A stretch of 64,000 nt of DNA. It comes from Limonium bicolor (taxonomy: Eukaryota; Streptophyta; Magnoliopsida; Caryophyllales; Plumbaginaceae). The position numbers and the translations under genes were made by a program. The stretch is from NCBI GenBank assembly GCA_023374045.1, contig CM041777.1, forward strand, positions 82,454,300 to 82,518,299, in the 5' to 3' direction. Positions 46,430 through 57,523 of this stretch are shown piece after piece. Position 1 is the first letter of the stretch, and each line of letters begins with the position of its first letter. A model generated the notes under the pieces. The model saw nothing but the letters and a program-made list of their open reading frames with translations. It did no database searches and had not been told where the DNA came from.

Positions 46430-49400
46430 CCTCAGCTCTTCTGGACTCAAGTAGTTTCCTCTTGTAACGCTCCTCAACTGTATATATCTCCACCGTTCAC
46501 AACTCTCTCGCTTTCTCCCACTCTCTGTATCTCTTTTCCCCGAGATCGCTGATCTTCTCCACCCACTCTGCATAAATTGTTCAAAAACCGTAAGTCTCTT
46601 AATCTCTGGTGAGCTTCTTTCTGTCGGCGTAGACGGTTCATTGCTTCTGTTGAGGATCGTACAAGCAGCTGTGATCTGCATTTATCATTCTACAATTGGG
46701 AAAGCGTGGCCATTCCATTGTATTTCTGCTGGTTACACCTTGAGATTTCCAGATGGATGTATCAGTTTTTGCTCAACCATCGGATTGCTGAAATACCAGG
46801 TTCGGCTATTTTTATGCGGTAACATGTAGCGTTTAACTATCCATTTGGGAATCATCATTTTTTTATGAACAAGGAGACTGATGCATTCCTTATAATTTAT
46901 CCATTTGTCCTCTAAAGCATTAAAATTTGTTTTGGTTCACCAATTGAACTAGTGTACGACGTCCTGCAGTCGCTGCATCTTTATTTTGGCGTTAGGAATA
47001 CGAATTCGTTAGCGGGGCTGCTAGTGGGGCACGAGTACCAGCGGGCCTGATTTTTCTATTTTTTTCAGTTAATAGCACGTGATTTTTAACATCAGCCAGA
47101 GAAGAATTATTTATAATGTCATTTTCATTTGGAATAGCTATATATGTATTGAATATATTCAGCTATAGAAGAACTTATCTAATATAATCCTGTGAATTAT
47201 CGAATGAGGAGGCCAGTGCTGCCGGATGGTGGTGAAGCAGCATCGTTCTCCTTTCTTAGATTGTGGGATCAGGTCATGGTTTTGGCCAATAATTTCGGAT
47301 CTAGTTCTCATAGTCAATCTGTTATTCCATTAGTGTTTTGCTTTTGTTATTCACTGAAAATTCTAGTTCATTTCCTGTGCATGGTCAGGGGAATTTGCTA
47401 CAAAGGTCTTGTTATGATCAGCAACTCATGGAAGACTTGAAATTTGAACTCATGTGGCGAAGACATAATATTTTGTGTGGCTAACTAACAATTGTAGTGT
47501 CAATAGCCACAAGATCATCTATTAATGAAAGACATTGTCTGAGGCCACTTCGCCTTCCTGTATCCTATTTATCTTCTTTCTATTGATAGACACCAGGACG
47601 AGTGACTAGAAGCTATGTCTACTCTACTTCAACCTCCCTGTAACCTCAACTCTGTTCTTATTGCTAGATCACAGAATATTAGTGCTTGAATCAGGAGGAT
47701 GACAACATTTGAGCCAGAGCAGGAGCCTGCCAGTTCATGGAGCACATTCTTGATATTGAATCCTTTTTCAGTTCCAACTATGGTGTTGATGCTAATCAGG
47801 ATAACGAGAGTGGGTATCAGGGGCAGTACTTGGGGGACTACCATTACAACTTGGACTACAATTTTGCCCACAATGATGTGCTTAACCCGGAACATACACT
47901 TCAAGGATTATCACAACTATCATTTGAAGAAGAAATAACTGACCTTCACACAGTGAGGAAGATCAAATTCAACGTACCAATATAACTTCAGATTGGGCTA
48001 GCTCCGTCAGCTACAAGCTATTGCCAGGGTATTAACATGATAAATTACCGTGCCTTAACTCTTTGCCCAAATGACGATTCTTGTTCCTTTACATGTTCTT
48101 ATATTTTGTAGAACATGAAGCTTGCCGCGAAGTTAGTGATGATACTGAACCCTCTACTTCATGCTCCAGCCCTGAAATCATACCATATGATGGAGAGGAG
48201 AATTATTATCACCTGGAGTTGATGGATGACCCCTCACTTGATGGAGAATTAGGAAAGAGGCTGAATCAAATGGTTCCTGTTCCTGTAAGTAATTATGTTT
48301 GCATTCCTTGTCCTTTTCATCACCCTCTATTTTAGTTGCATTAAACATCGACAGGGTGAGAAGCATTGTCAGTTACCTAGAATAATGAGTCCTTTTATCT
48401 ACAGCCCTTGCTTTCATGAAATTGTCATGTTTCAGGAAGATTACTATGTCATTGCCACAGTTCATAAGTTTTCCTCTAATGTGAATAATGTAGTGGCATC
48501 CATTAATGGGATCTTAAGGAACTAAGGTATAGTTTTAACTTGCACTATACGTGGGAGATTTGAAATCCATAAACTTTAATAGCTGTGATGCAGTGAAAAA
48601 TGCATGTCCTGAAAAATTTGCTTGCGGGCCATATCAGATTCACATAAATTTCCGTACCTCTAGAAACCGTTATGTATTGTTCTGCACAAAGAAGTCAGTA
48701 TATGCACTAAACCAAATTACATCGCCCAGCAGTTACTGGAAATCCTTGAGGTATGATATTATTTAAAATAAAGCTAGTCATTTATGCCACACCTCTCCAT
48801 GAAATTATGTTTGAGTTTGGAGGTTATATCATTCCTAGATTTTTGTTATGTTCTCTTACCCTAGATAATCTTTTTGATCTGCTCTTTTCATCATGCTACT
48901 AATAAATTGATAGTATACTCAAATTTGTATCTGGATTGTTACATTTTTGAAGATATGTGTATATATGTATATGTATGGGCATTAACTTTTCTGCACTGTC
49001 TTGTGGGAAGCTTTTTGTGATGCATTTATCGAACACTGTCTATTGGTTGTTGAATTACTAAATGTTAAATTTGGATGCATATATAATATAATATTTTTGA
49101 ACTTTACTAATTTTGTAGCACGTCCCAAGAATAAATGGGGAAATACCTTCAGTTGATGAGGCAACTTCTGATCATCAGAGACTGTTAGACAGGTACGGAT
49201 TTTTGTCTTTCTGCCTTTCATGATATTATTACTTATTGTAATAAGATAATTCTGCACATTTACAAACCATTCGCTTGTTTTTCATGTGCATAGTTTTGAG
49301 TATGTGAGTTTTCTCTTGATATATTGATATTGTTCTTAAGTTTTTGGTCATTCATCTTATTACGGTGCTGATTTTTAATCAAAAATTGCTATTTTTGATA

Positions 49401-52400
49401 GTAATGAACTGCAAAGTGAAACACGAGCCTATTCAAATAAAAAGAAAATACCACACTGGCAAGATAATGCATTGCTAAAGTTTCTTTCGAATGCGCCGGA
49501 CAGCTAGGGAATCACCACTTCACTACCTTCATTTTGAACTATGTATTTTTGTTATTTTCTGGTTGCTTGTGTTTACTATCATATTATTGCATGTATGCTG
49601 CATGTCTCTCAGCTCTCTGAATTAATCAAGGTTATATGAATTTTCATGATGCCTTCATTTTGTTAGTGACAAGTAGGTTGCATGAAGCAGATCACGTTTC
49701 TCTTATGTATTGGTGTTGTATCTCATCTTTAGGCTGCAGTTGTATGACTTGGTTGAGCGCAAGATTCAAGGTGATGGTAACTGTCAGGTTAGTTATATGT
49801 TCTTCTTGTGCGTTTCTATACCATCAGCTTGCTGGGGTCATAGTGATTGACTGCTTATTCTCTCACCAGATTAATGTTGAGCTCTATTGAAAAGCATCAA
49901 ATACTACATTTAACATAGAGGTGCATTGTGAGAGAAGGGGTGGGTTCCACTCAAAAAAAAACAATAAAAACATGACACGTGATGTTTTTTAAAGCTACAT
50001 TAATGTAGCTATAAATATAAAGGTCATGGGAGAACGGATACCGTTGGTTTTTTAATCCCACAATTGTTTCCTAAGGAGAAGATTTGATTTGGGAGATGTA
50101 GATAAATTCATCTGACTTAGCTTAGCTGTCTAGTATTTTATTGGATTGTGCAATTAAACTGCAATTTTCTCGAGACTGCTGATCTATTTACTGAGAACCG
50201 ACATTTTTTTCTCTGTCAGTTTCGTGCTTTGTCAGACCAGTTTTACGGTCACCTGAGCATCACAAGTTTGTGAGGCAGCAGGTTGTCAATCAGGTTTGCT
50301 TCCTCACTACAATTCATCCTTGAATAGGCAATCATAACTGTGACACGATGGGAAAATGATGTTTCATTTGCCGTTGTGCTTGAGCCAAAGTTTTTGTTAC
50401 AGGATGTCTATCTCATGCTCTGCTTTATTTCATGTATGACTAAAACATTCAACGATGTTTCATTAGATATAGAAATTTGGTCTTGATGCTTTCTTGATAA
50501 TATTGTGGCTTCTTGCTTTCTTCATTTGCCATTGTGCTTGAGCCAAAGTTTTCGTTCTATCTCATGCTCTGCTTTATTTCATGTATGACTAAAACATTCA
50601 ACGATGTTTCATTAGATATAGAAATTTGGTGTTGATGCTTTCTTGATAATATCGTGGCTTCATGCTTTCTTCTTTGAGTTTTGTTCTCATGTGCAGTTTT
50701 TTTAACGTTTCAGCTTAAGTTACATCCGGAAGACTATGAGGGATATGTTCCTATGGAGTATAGCGAATACCTGAGCAAAATGTCCAAGTATTTTCACACT
50801 TCTTTCTCAGGAGACTTCATATATATTACTTTTCTGGTATTGTGTAAGATTTATTTTTCTATCCAATACTATATCAAACACTTAATGGTATATGCAGGAG
50901 TGGCGAATGGGGAGATCATGTCACTTTGCAAGCTGCTGCTGATTCTGTAGGCACCACAGCTATCCCGTTACTTTTTCTTATCCATGAATATCTGTTGTGA
51001 TAACCTTTTTTGGCTTCATCTTGTGAGTTGAATTTCGTGAAGGCTTGATCCTCAGCTGTTGATGCTAGAGTTGTTGTAGGCATGTGGCCCGTAACTTTAA
51101 CTGGAAAAGCTTTTCTGAAAAATTAATTGGTTCTGGCCTGTTCGACTGTGTCTGGCTGCAATCTATTGCACCCGAGCAGTCCGTAAGTAACACCTATCCC
51201 GAGCAACAGTATTCTCTCTCACGGAAAATGGATAAACAGTCAGTTACTAAGTCTAACCTATATAGTACCACTGACCAATAATTGTAATGCTACATGCAAT
51301 GGAGAATCTAGTAAGTGGATCTAGAACCAAGGGATGATATCAATTGTTTCCTAGTGATGTTTGAAGATTCTATGTCCTGATACTAATCAAATTATTTTGT
51401 CACCAAAACTGGATGGCCAGATTTGTTGCCGTGCACAAAATATTACTCCCTCCGTCCCACGTGCAGAGTCCCATAAGTCTTTTTCTCCTGTCCCAAAATT
51501 GTGTCTCCTTTGTGTGTGTGAAGCTACAGTTTATACTCTACTTTTTGATGGTTTCTTAATATGTGTGTAAAAGGAGAAGGGACACGCGGATGGGACAGAG
51601 GGAGTATCTGTCTACCAGTTATGGCAGTCTTTTGTTTCATGTTGTCTGCACAGAATTTGTATGTTACAGCTCTTCGCTACATCATAGTGGATGCTTTATG
51701 GATTTCGGAGGTCTTGCCATAATTGAGATTTTTTTTTGCAGTATGGTCTAAAGATATTTGTTATAACTTCATTCAAAGATACATGTTACATTGAGATACT
51801 TCCAAAAGTTCAAAAGTCGGCACGAGGTGAGTCAAGAGCTTTAATGCAATAATTTGATCCTTGACATTTAAAGTAGGGATTCTAGATTTTTCATCCCGGG
51901 TAGACACTATGTTCTTTTATTACCTGCTATCTATATATTGCCTGTTCATTTAGCCCCAAAGCGTTTTCCTTGATAATTACGCTGGACATGTTCCTTTGCT
52001 TTTCTTAACCTTGAGTCCTGTTTGTGTTAGACTTTTCTACATTAAGTCATTCATGTCGATAATATGATACATGCCCCTTTAATTTGAATCTGGTTATAGT
52101 GAGTGTGATGAGTCTCTGGTTATATTCTGAATGTTGTTAGGATTTTCTACATTAAGTCATTTATGTCGATAACTGATATGATACATGCCCCTTTAATTTG
52201 AATCTGGTTAGTGAGATGTGATAAGTCTCTGGTTATATTCTGAACGTTGAAACTCTCATTCTTCATCTTCTACAGTTATTTTTCTAAGCTTTTGGGCCGA
52301 GGTGCACTACAACTCAATTTATCCCCAAGGAGGTCAGTGAGATCTTTAATTGTATGTAGTGCAATATTGGCTTCAATTTACCCCAAGAAAGTTGATGTTC

Positions 52401-53050
52401 TGCCAGAAATAGTGAGCTTTTCAACGTTATTCAGCCAAGTTACGGTTTTGGTGGTAAAATAATCTAGGCATTTAAAGTTTGCGATTTGTGTTTTTGTGCT
52501 ACTATTGGCTACTTGGTTCTTTGTTTGTTTTGTTCTAATTCACCTCTCAGACTGGGCACTTCTTGTTCAACTTCTCATTAAAAATGTCGCTTAATATAAA
52601 AAATTTCCATGAACAACCCTGTTTTGTTTCACCTGACTATAAGAATCTCCATATTCTGACCAAACCAAATAGTATATTTTTGGCTCAAGATAGACTTTTG
52701 TATTGTTTATGGCTTTTGTTTGTTAAGAAAAATTATTGTTGTTTTGTAAGCATATGAAGAGTTTATCAAAAGCTAGGTAAACCCAAATTAATAATGTTTA
52801 CTAATTCCTCGTAAAAATTTATTAACCATAATTAATTTAGGCTACCGTTCCATTCACTGATTTGCAGAGCTCCTCCATGTGAAGATAGAAAAGGAGGAAG
52901 AAATGGTGGCGTTCGGACATGAGAATTGAATCACCAGGCCTATCAGACATAGCTTTCTACTGACTGTATATAACAGTCTTAGGACGAGGAGGGTTTGTGA
53001 TTATTCCGTCGCAATAATCGTTCTATTATTCATCTGATGAGCACAGTATC
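46430..53050 (+). CDS. OTU domain deubiquitinase, OTU9/OTU10-like, multi-exon (several one-base frame breaks)
   Basis: OTU proteases cleave ubiquitin from proteins in the cytosol or nucleus. A CT-rich leader (about 46430-46588) ends in a GTAAGT donor. Coding exons are about 47699-48028 (ATG 47699; includes HILDIESFFSSNYG), 48112-48284, 49119-49192 (HVPRINGEIPSVDEATSDHQRLLD), 49733-49787 (LYDLVERKIQGDGNC, with catalytic Asp and Cys), 50220-50293, 50714-50787 (LKLHPEDYEGYVPMEYSEYL), 50898-50946, 51742-51826, 52276-52332 (WAEVHYNSIYP, catalytic His) and a last exon from 52868. All internal exons have GT-AG borders and compatible phases. One-base breaks are visible near 47745, 47955 and 50246 and twice in the last exon, so this is either a decaying copy or a good gene with sequence errors. 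Introns hold a Stowaway element and two local duplications. Confidence 0.88.
50365..50672 (+). repeat. 158-bp tandem duplication in an intron of the OTU gene
   Basis: CATTTGCCGTTGTGCTTGAG at 50365 and CATTTGCCATTGTGCTTGAG at 50523 each start a copy. The copies are nearly identical apart from a short gap and a few substitutions. Confidence 0.9.
51446..51604. mobile_element. Stowaway MITE (159 bp) in an OTU gene intron
   Basis: The ends are CTCCCTCCGTCCCA and TGGGACAGAGGGAG, perfect Stowaway (Tc1/mariner) termini apart from one base, flanked by the TA target duplication (51444-51445, 51605-51606). Confidence 0.93.
52024..52249 (+). repeat. ~110-bp tandem duplication in an OTU gene intron
   Basis: TTTTCTACATTAAGTCATT to GGTTATATTCTGAA occurs twice in a row, from about 52024 and about 52133, with small differences. 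Confidence 0.85.
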
Positions 53051-53340
53051 ATTAGTACAGAAGAAAACAAAAAGAGGTAGAGGATAATTTTTTGGTTGCA
53101 GCTCGGTATTTTGCTTGTTTCTGGCGAAAAGAGAAGACAATTCGTAATCAGGACGATAAAATCGGAACCAGTCTGCAGTCCGTTGGATATTTTGTTCGGT
53201 TTTATTGGCTGAACGTCTCAGATCGGTCATAATTGTTTATGCCAATTCACGACAACTTCTGTCTTTGGTCCGTTTAAGCCTTGGTTTTTGGCTGTTTCAC
53301 ATCGATAATTACTTCTGGACATGCTCTGCACATTGTACAT

Positions 53341-54209
53341 AGGGGTGGCAATTTTTACTCAACCCGATAATCCCCATACCCAACCCGAAAATAGTGGGTT
53401 TTGGTCACGATTATTGACCCATTTAATATTGGGTCGGTATGGGTTATCTATTTAATTGTTGTGGGTTGGGTATGGGTTCAAAGTCCATAACCGTAGTCAA
53501 CCCGACCGGTTTATTTTATTTTATTTTGTATTAATAATAAATTGGCTTAATTAGATAAAATCTATAAATGTTACTAAGTGATTAGTCTAACCATTAGTGG
53601 AGTTTAATACTGAGTTGTAGGATTGATTTGTAGCTATTTTTTTATGAGAGTTTGATAATACTACTTGTTGTAATTCTTTATAAAACAAAAACGAGAGTAT
53701 TCGTTCCGTGGATTGTCAAAAGACATTGTTCTGCCTCTTCGCTCCACAGCTCGCACTGTGGTCTATCTCTTTTGTACTCTGAAGATTTTTGTCTATGTTT
53801 GTGATTCTATATTCTGAAGGAGAAAAATACAGTTATTTTGCTCAGGCGCGTACACATCACCTTCTTTTTGTTAAGTGCTACTGAGCACGACAGTATGTGG
53901 AAAAGGAAAAAAGACGGAGGATAATGAAAACTCTGGAATATCTACCATATTGAATATATGATTTCATCATTTGTAACTCCGTTTGAGCAATCATATAAAA
54001 ATTTAATTCCAGGTCTTTAATTTTGCATAGCCTAATTATATTGGGTTAAACGTCGGGTACGGGTTTAATCATTTTATATGGTCGGGTAGGGTTGATAATT
54101 TGAACCCGATTATTATTGGGTCGGGTATGGGTCAATACAATTTTAAATCATCGGGTCGGATATGGATGAGCTTCAAGCCGACCCATTAACCCGAACTTGC
54201 CACCCTAAT
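53341..54209. mobile_element. Non-autonomous hAT element (869 bp) with 8-bp target duplication
   Basis: The left end AGGGGTGGCAA and right end TTGCCACCCTAA(T) are inverted repeats typical of plant hAT elements. TTGTACAT flanks it on both sides (53333-53340, 54210-54217), an exact 8-bp duplication as expected for hAT. The subterminal parts are rich in AACCCG/GGGTTATGGG. There is no coding sequence. Confidence 0.88.
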
Positions 54210-54449
54210 TTGTACATGTGTGCCGGGTGCACCACATCACACTACGCCAGTTAATATTGAGTTCATTTGGTCAACTATCAATTACCCAAATAAATAAAAC
54301 AATGACTGTAAAATTGGTCGCTGGTTAACGGAGCTATTATTCCGTGTTGATGTCCCTTATTCATTTCTCTTTATAGGTATTTTGGTTTTGACTGTTTTAT
54401 ATATTATCAAATATATCACCATAATACTAAGATGAATGAAAATTTTATA

Positions 54450-55945
54450 ATGATAAAGGATGCGTTCGCCACCACATTTTATGCGTATTTTTTGACAGCA
54501 TAAATATACAGCATATGCTGTTTTGGACTCCTTTATCTTTTTTTGTTGTTCGCCTAAAACAGCATAAATGTCAGCATAAATGACAGCATAAATGTCAGCA
54601 TAAATGCCCGCAGCAAATGATTTTTTTCGTTTTGTGCTTTCACTTCCGTTTCTTTACTCACTTCATAATGCAATTACTGTTACTATTGATTTAAAAAAAA
54701 GAAATTTTTTACAAGTTACTTTATTTATTACAAATTTACATGAATGCTTAAATAATTTATAAAAATAGTACTACATCTTTAGCCAAATTTACAAAAAATC
54801 ACATTTATAATACATCTATAATATATTATTTGTAATACCACATATTAATAAAATTAAAAAAATGAATAAATATACACACTTATTGATATATAAATTAAAA
54901 TATTAAAATAGTATTTAGAAATATGAATGCGTATAAATTTATTAACATACAAAGTTACAAAATATTATATATTATTAAAAGTTATAATTTCACTAAATAA
55001 ATTCACATAACATTATCAGAAAATTTGAAACGCCTTTTCTCTTTTTTTACGCTTTTATATTTGTAAGAATTATAAATTTAGATAATAAAAATATATTGTT
55101 TAGGAGTTACAAGTTTTACTTAAATATAGAAATAAAAATTTTATTGTTTGTAAATTTTTTTATTTATTTTTACTAACAAAATAAAGTTACGTAGTGTAAT
55201 ATAATAAATTATAGAGTAAATACTCAGAACCCCCTTGAGGATTTGGGATATTACAGTTAACCCCCTCGTGTTTATCATAATTATTGGTAACCACCTCAAG
55301 GTTAAGGTATCTTTGACTACGAGCCCCTGAACTATAACTCTGTGATCAAAAAGTTAACTATGTGTTAATCTATCAGCTCAATCACATTAATAATGCCAGA
55401 CTGGACAACAAAACTGCTTAATCAACATCATCTAACTCTCTTTCATCCCACTTTAGATGCATTTTCAAGGAATGGTTGACATTTTTTGGAAAATAACAAT
55501 GCAGATTAAGTAGTTTTTTTGTCCAGCATGACCGACGTTTAATATAATTAAACTGATAGATTAACACGTAGTAGTTCTTTCCTGATAATAGAGTTATAGT
55601 TCTCGGGGGCTCGTAGTCAAGGATACCTTAATCTCAAGGTGGTTACCAGTAATTATGATAAATACAAGGGGGTTAACTGTAATATCTCAAATCCTCAAAG
55701 GGGTTCTGAGTAATTTACTCTAAATTATAATTGTAATACGAAAAACGGTAAACACACTACATATAACTAACTTAACCAACACAGCTGCATATATGCTGCA
55801 CTGCCAAACAACATTTTTCAAAACAGGTGCATTTATGCCAGGACATTCCTGCCAGCAAATATGCTGCATTTATGCCAGCGCATTCTTGCTGCCAAATATG
55901 CTGCATTTATGCTGCCAAAACAGCCATGCCGAACAACTGATATAA
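54450..55945. mobile_element. Inverted-repeat element rich in CAGCATAAATG, type uncertain
   Basis: CAGCATAAATG recurs at 54510-54610, and its complement (CATTTATGCTG/TGCTGCATTTATGCC) recurs at 55795-55920. The outer ends are roughly GCGTTCGCCA and TGCCGAACAAC. No convincing target duplication was found. A separate foldback element (55214-55720) is inserted in it. Confidence 0.5.
55214..55720. mobile_element. Foldback MITE of Mutator type (507 bp) with 9-bp target duplication
   Basis: The two ends are inverted copies of each other for about 130 bp, from GAGTAAATACTCAGAACCCC inward, at about 90% match. TAAATTATA flanks it exactly (55205-55213, 55721-55729), the 9-bp duplication typical of Mutator-like elements. 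The interior is under 250 bp and non-coding. Confidence 0.92.
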
Positions 55946-56240
55946 CATAATAAATTTACTACTCCTTCCTTTCATTAATAATAGAAGGGGTCCATGAAAG
56001 TCTTTAGCAATGCACGCTATCAACTTATCCCGTCTGCCATACCCATATCTAACAAAAATTATTCGTACACTTTTGACATGACATAAAAGGGCTAAAAAAA
56101 AAGTTGTCATGGGCCATGCCTGTTATGGCAAATGTGCATAGTGCAGTAGCCCTCTTCCTTTAGACACACATTCTGTACTCCTGCAGCTGCGCCGTTAGTA
56201 TAGCCATTCTCTTTCTTTACGAAGCATCTGCGGTGACTAA

Positions 56241-56581
56241 GACCCCATTCTTTTGCACCGGAATCAACTGGTTATGATTTATCAGTTGGTTTATCAGCTC
56301 AGCTCATTCTTTTGTTGTATTATGGGTCAGATACCATTTATTTATGAAACTTATTCAAAACAGCATAATCAGTTAGTTAATCAGTTGATTTACGCATTAT
56401 CAGTCGCATTATCAGTTGGTTTACATATTGTCAGTCACATTATCAGTAGGTTTATCAGTTCAAAACTCTAATACAAAAAAACAATTTATATAGGTTTTTA
56501 CACAATCATCTAATTTTGAAATCAGTCATCAGTCCATATCAACTATCAGCTGGTTTATTCTTTTTGCAAAAGAATGGGGCC
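56241..56581. mobile_element. Tourist-like (PIF/Harbinger) MITE, 341 bp
   Basis: The ends GACCCCATTCTTTTGCA and TGCAAAAGAATGGGGCC are inverted repeats, and TAA flanks both sides (56238-56240, 56582-56584). The interior repeats TTATCAGTTGGTT many times. It ends 11 bp before the start codon of the glycosyltransferase pseudogene. Confidence 0.82.
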
Positions 56582-56592
56582 TAACCGTAGCC

Positions 56593-57209
56593 ATGGAAGT
56601 GACAGCCTCCATCCCCACCCACATCCTAGTGATCCCATACCCAGCTCAAGGCCACATGACACCGCTTCTTAGATCTGACCAGCCAACTATGCCTCAGAGG
56701 ATTGAAAATTACTATTGTTGTGACTCCCAAAAACCTCCCATTCATAAACCTCCTTCTCACCGCCTACCCATCAGTGCAAACCCTCGTCCTTCCCTTCCCG
56801 AACCACCCCAAGACTCCCGCTGGAGTCGAGAACATCAAGGACTTGGGTGCCACCGGCAACCCCGCCATGATCTCTGCTCTCTGCGTGCTTCAAGAACCAA
56901 TTGCGGAGTGGTTCAATGTACACCCATTCCCGCCGTGTGCCGTCATCTCCGACTTCTTCCTGGGATGGACTCATCACCTAGCTCTACATCTCGGCATCCC
57001 TAGACTGGCGTTCTTCTCTTCTGGTGCTTTCTTCCTTGCATGCGTCGTTTCCCACTTGTTCACCGACATGGATGTGTCTAAAGATCAGCAGGAAGTGGTC
57101 GAATTTATAAATCTCCCCCATTCCCCATCTTTCGAGTGGGGACACCTACCTTCTATGTACAGAGTCTACAGGCGTCCACCCCGTTTGGTGTGGTGTTTAA
57201 GGATGCGAT
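56593..57209 (+). pseudogene. UDP-glycosyltransferase (UGT89-like), N-terminal part
   Basis: Plant family-1 UGTs add sugars to small molecules in the cytosol. The start at 56593 (CCATGG context) gives THILVIPYPAQGHMTPLL, the acceptor-side motif with the catalytic His expected nearby. After a one-base shift near 56670 the frame continues with TIVVTPKNLPFINLLL, GVENIKDLGATGNP and SDFFLGWTHHLALHLGIPR, a pattern typical of UGT89. The gene is cut at 57209 by a Copia element, and the remainder resumes at 62756. UGT89 genes usually lack introns, which fits the continuous reading before and after the insert. Confidence 0.88.
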
Positions 57210-57474
57210 TGAAAAGGAACTATGAAGAACAAAACTCCATTGACAAGACACTCAGGTCGAAGCTCAAGTGGAAGGCTTGCCAAATATCCGAGCTTGAGAG
57301 CTCAAAGACGGAAAACGAAAAACGAAGAAGAAGCTACAGTGAACAGAAAGAAGTAAGACCCTAAAACCTAAAGAACGACTAATAAAGAAAAAAAAGACCC
57401 AACAGTCAAAACCCCAAAACATAACAAGCCCAACAGACCGGGCCTAAACACAAGTTAAACTAGACCCTCTAACA
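57210..57474 (-). repeat. 3' LTR of the Copia element (265 bp)
   Basis: In plus-strand terms it runs from TGAAAAGGAAC to CCCTCTAACA. The adjoining CACCCCCTCAAACG is the complement of the polypurine tract. Confidence 0.95.
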
Positions 57475-57523
57475 CACCCCCTCAAACGAGGAAGGTAAAC
57501 CATCCGAAAGTTTGAAAGAAACT

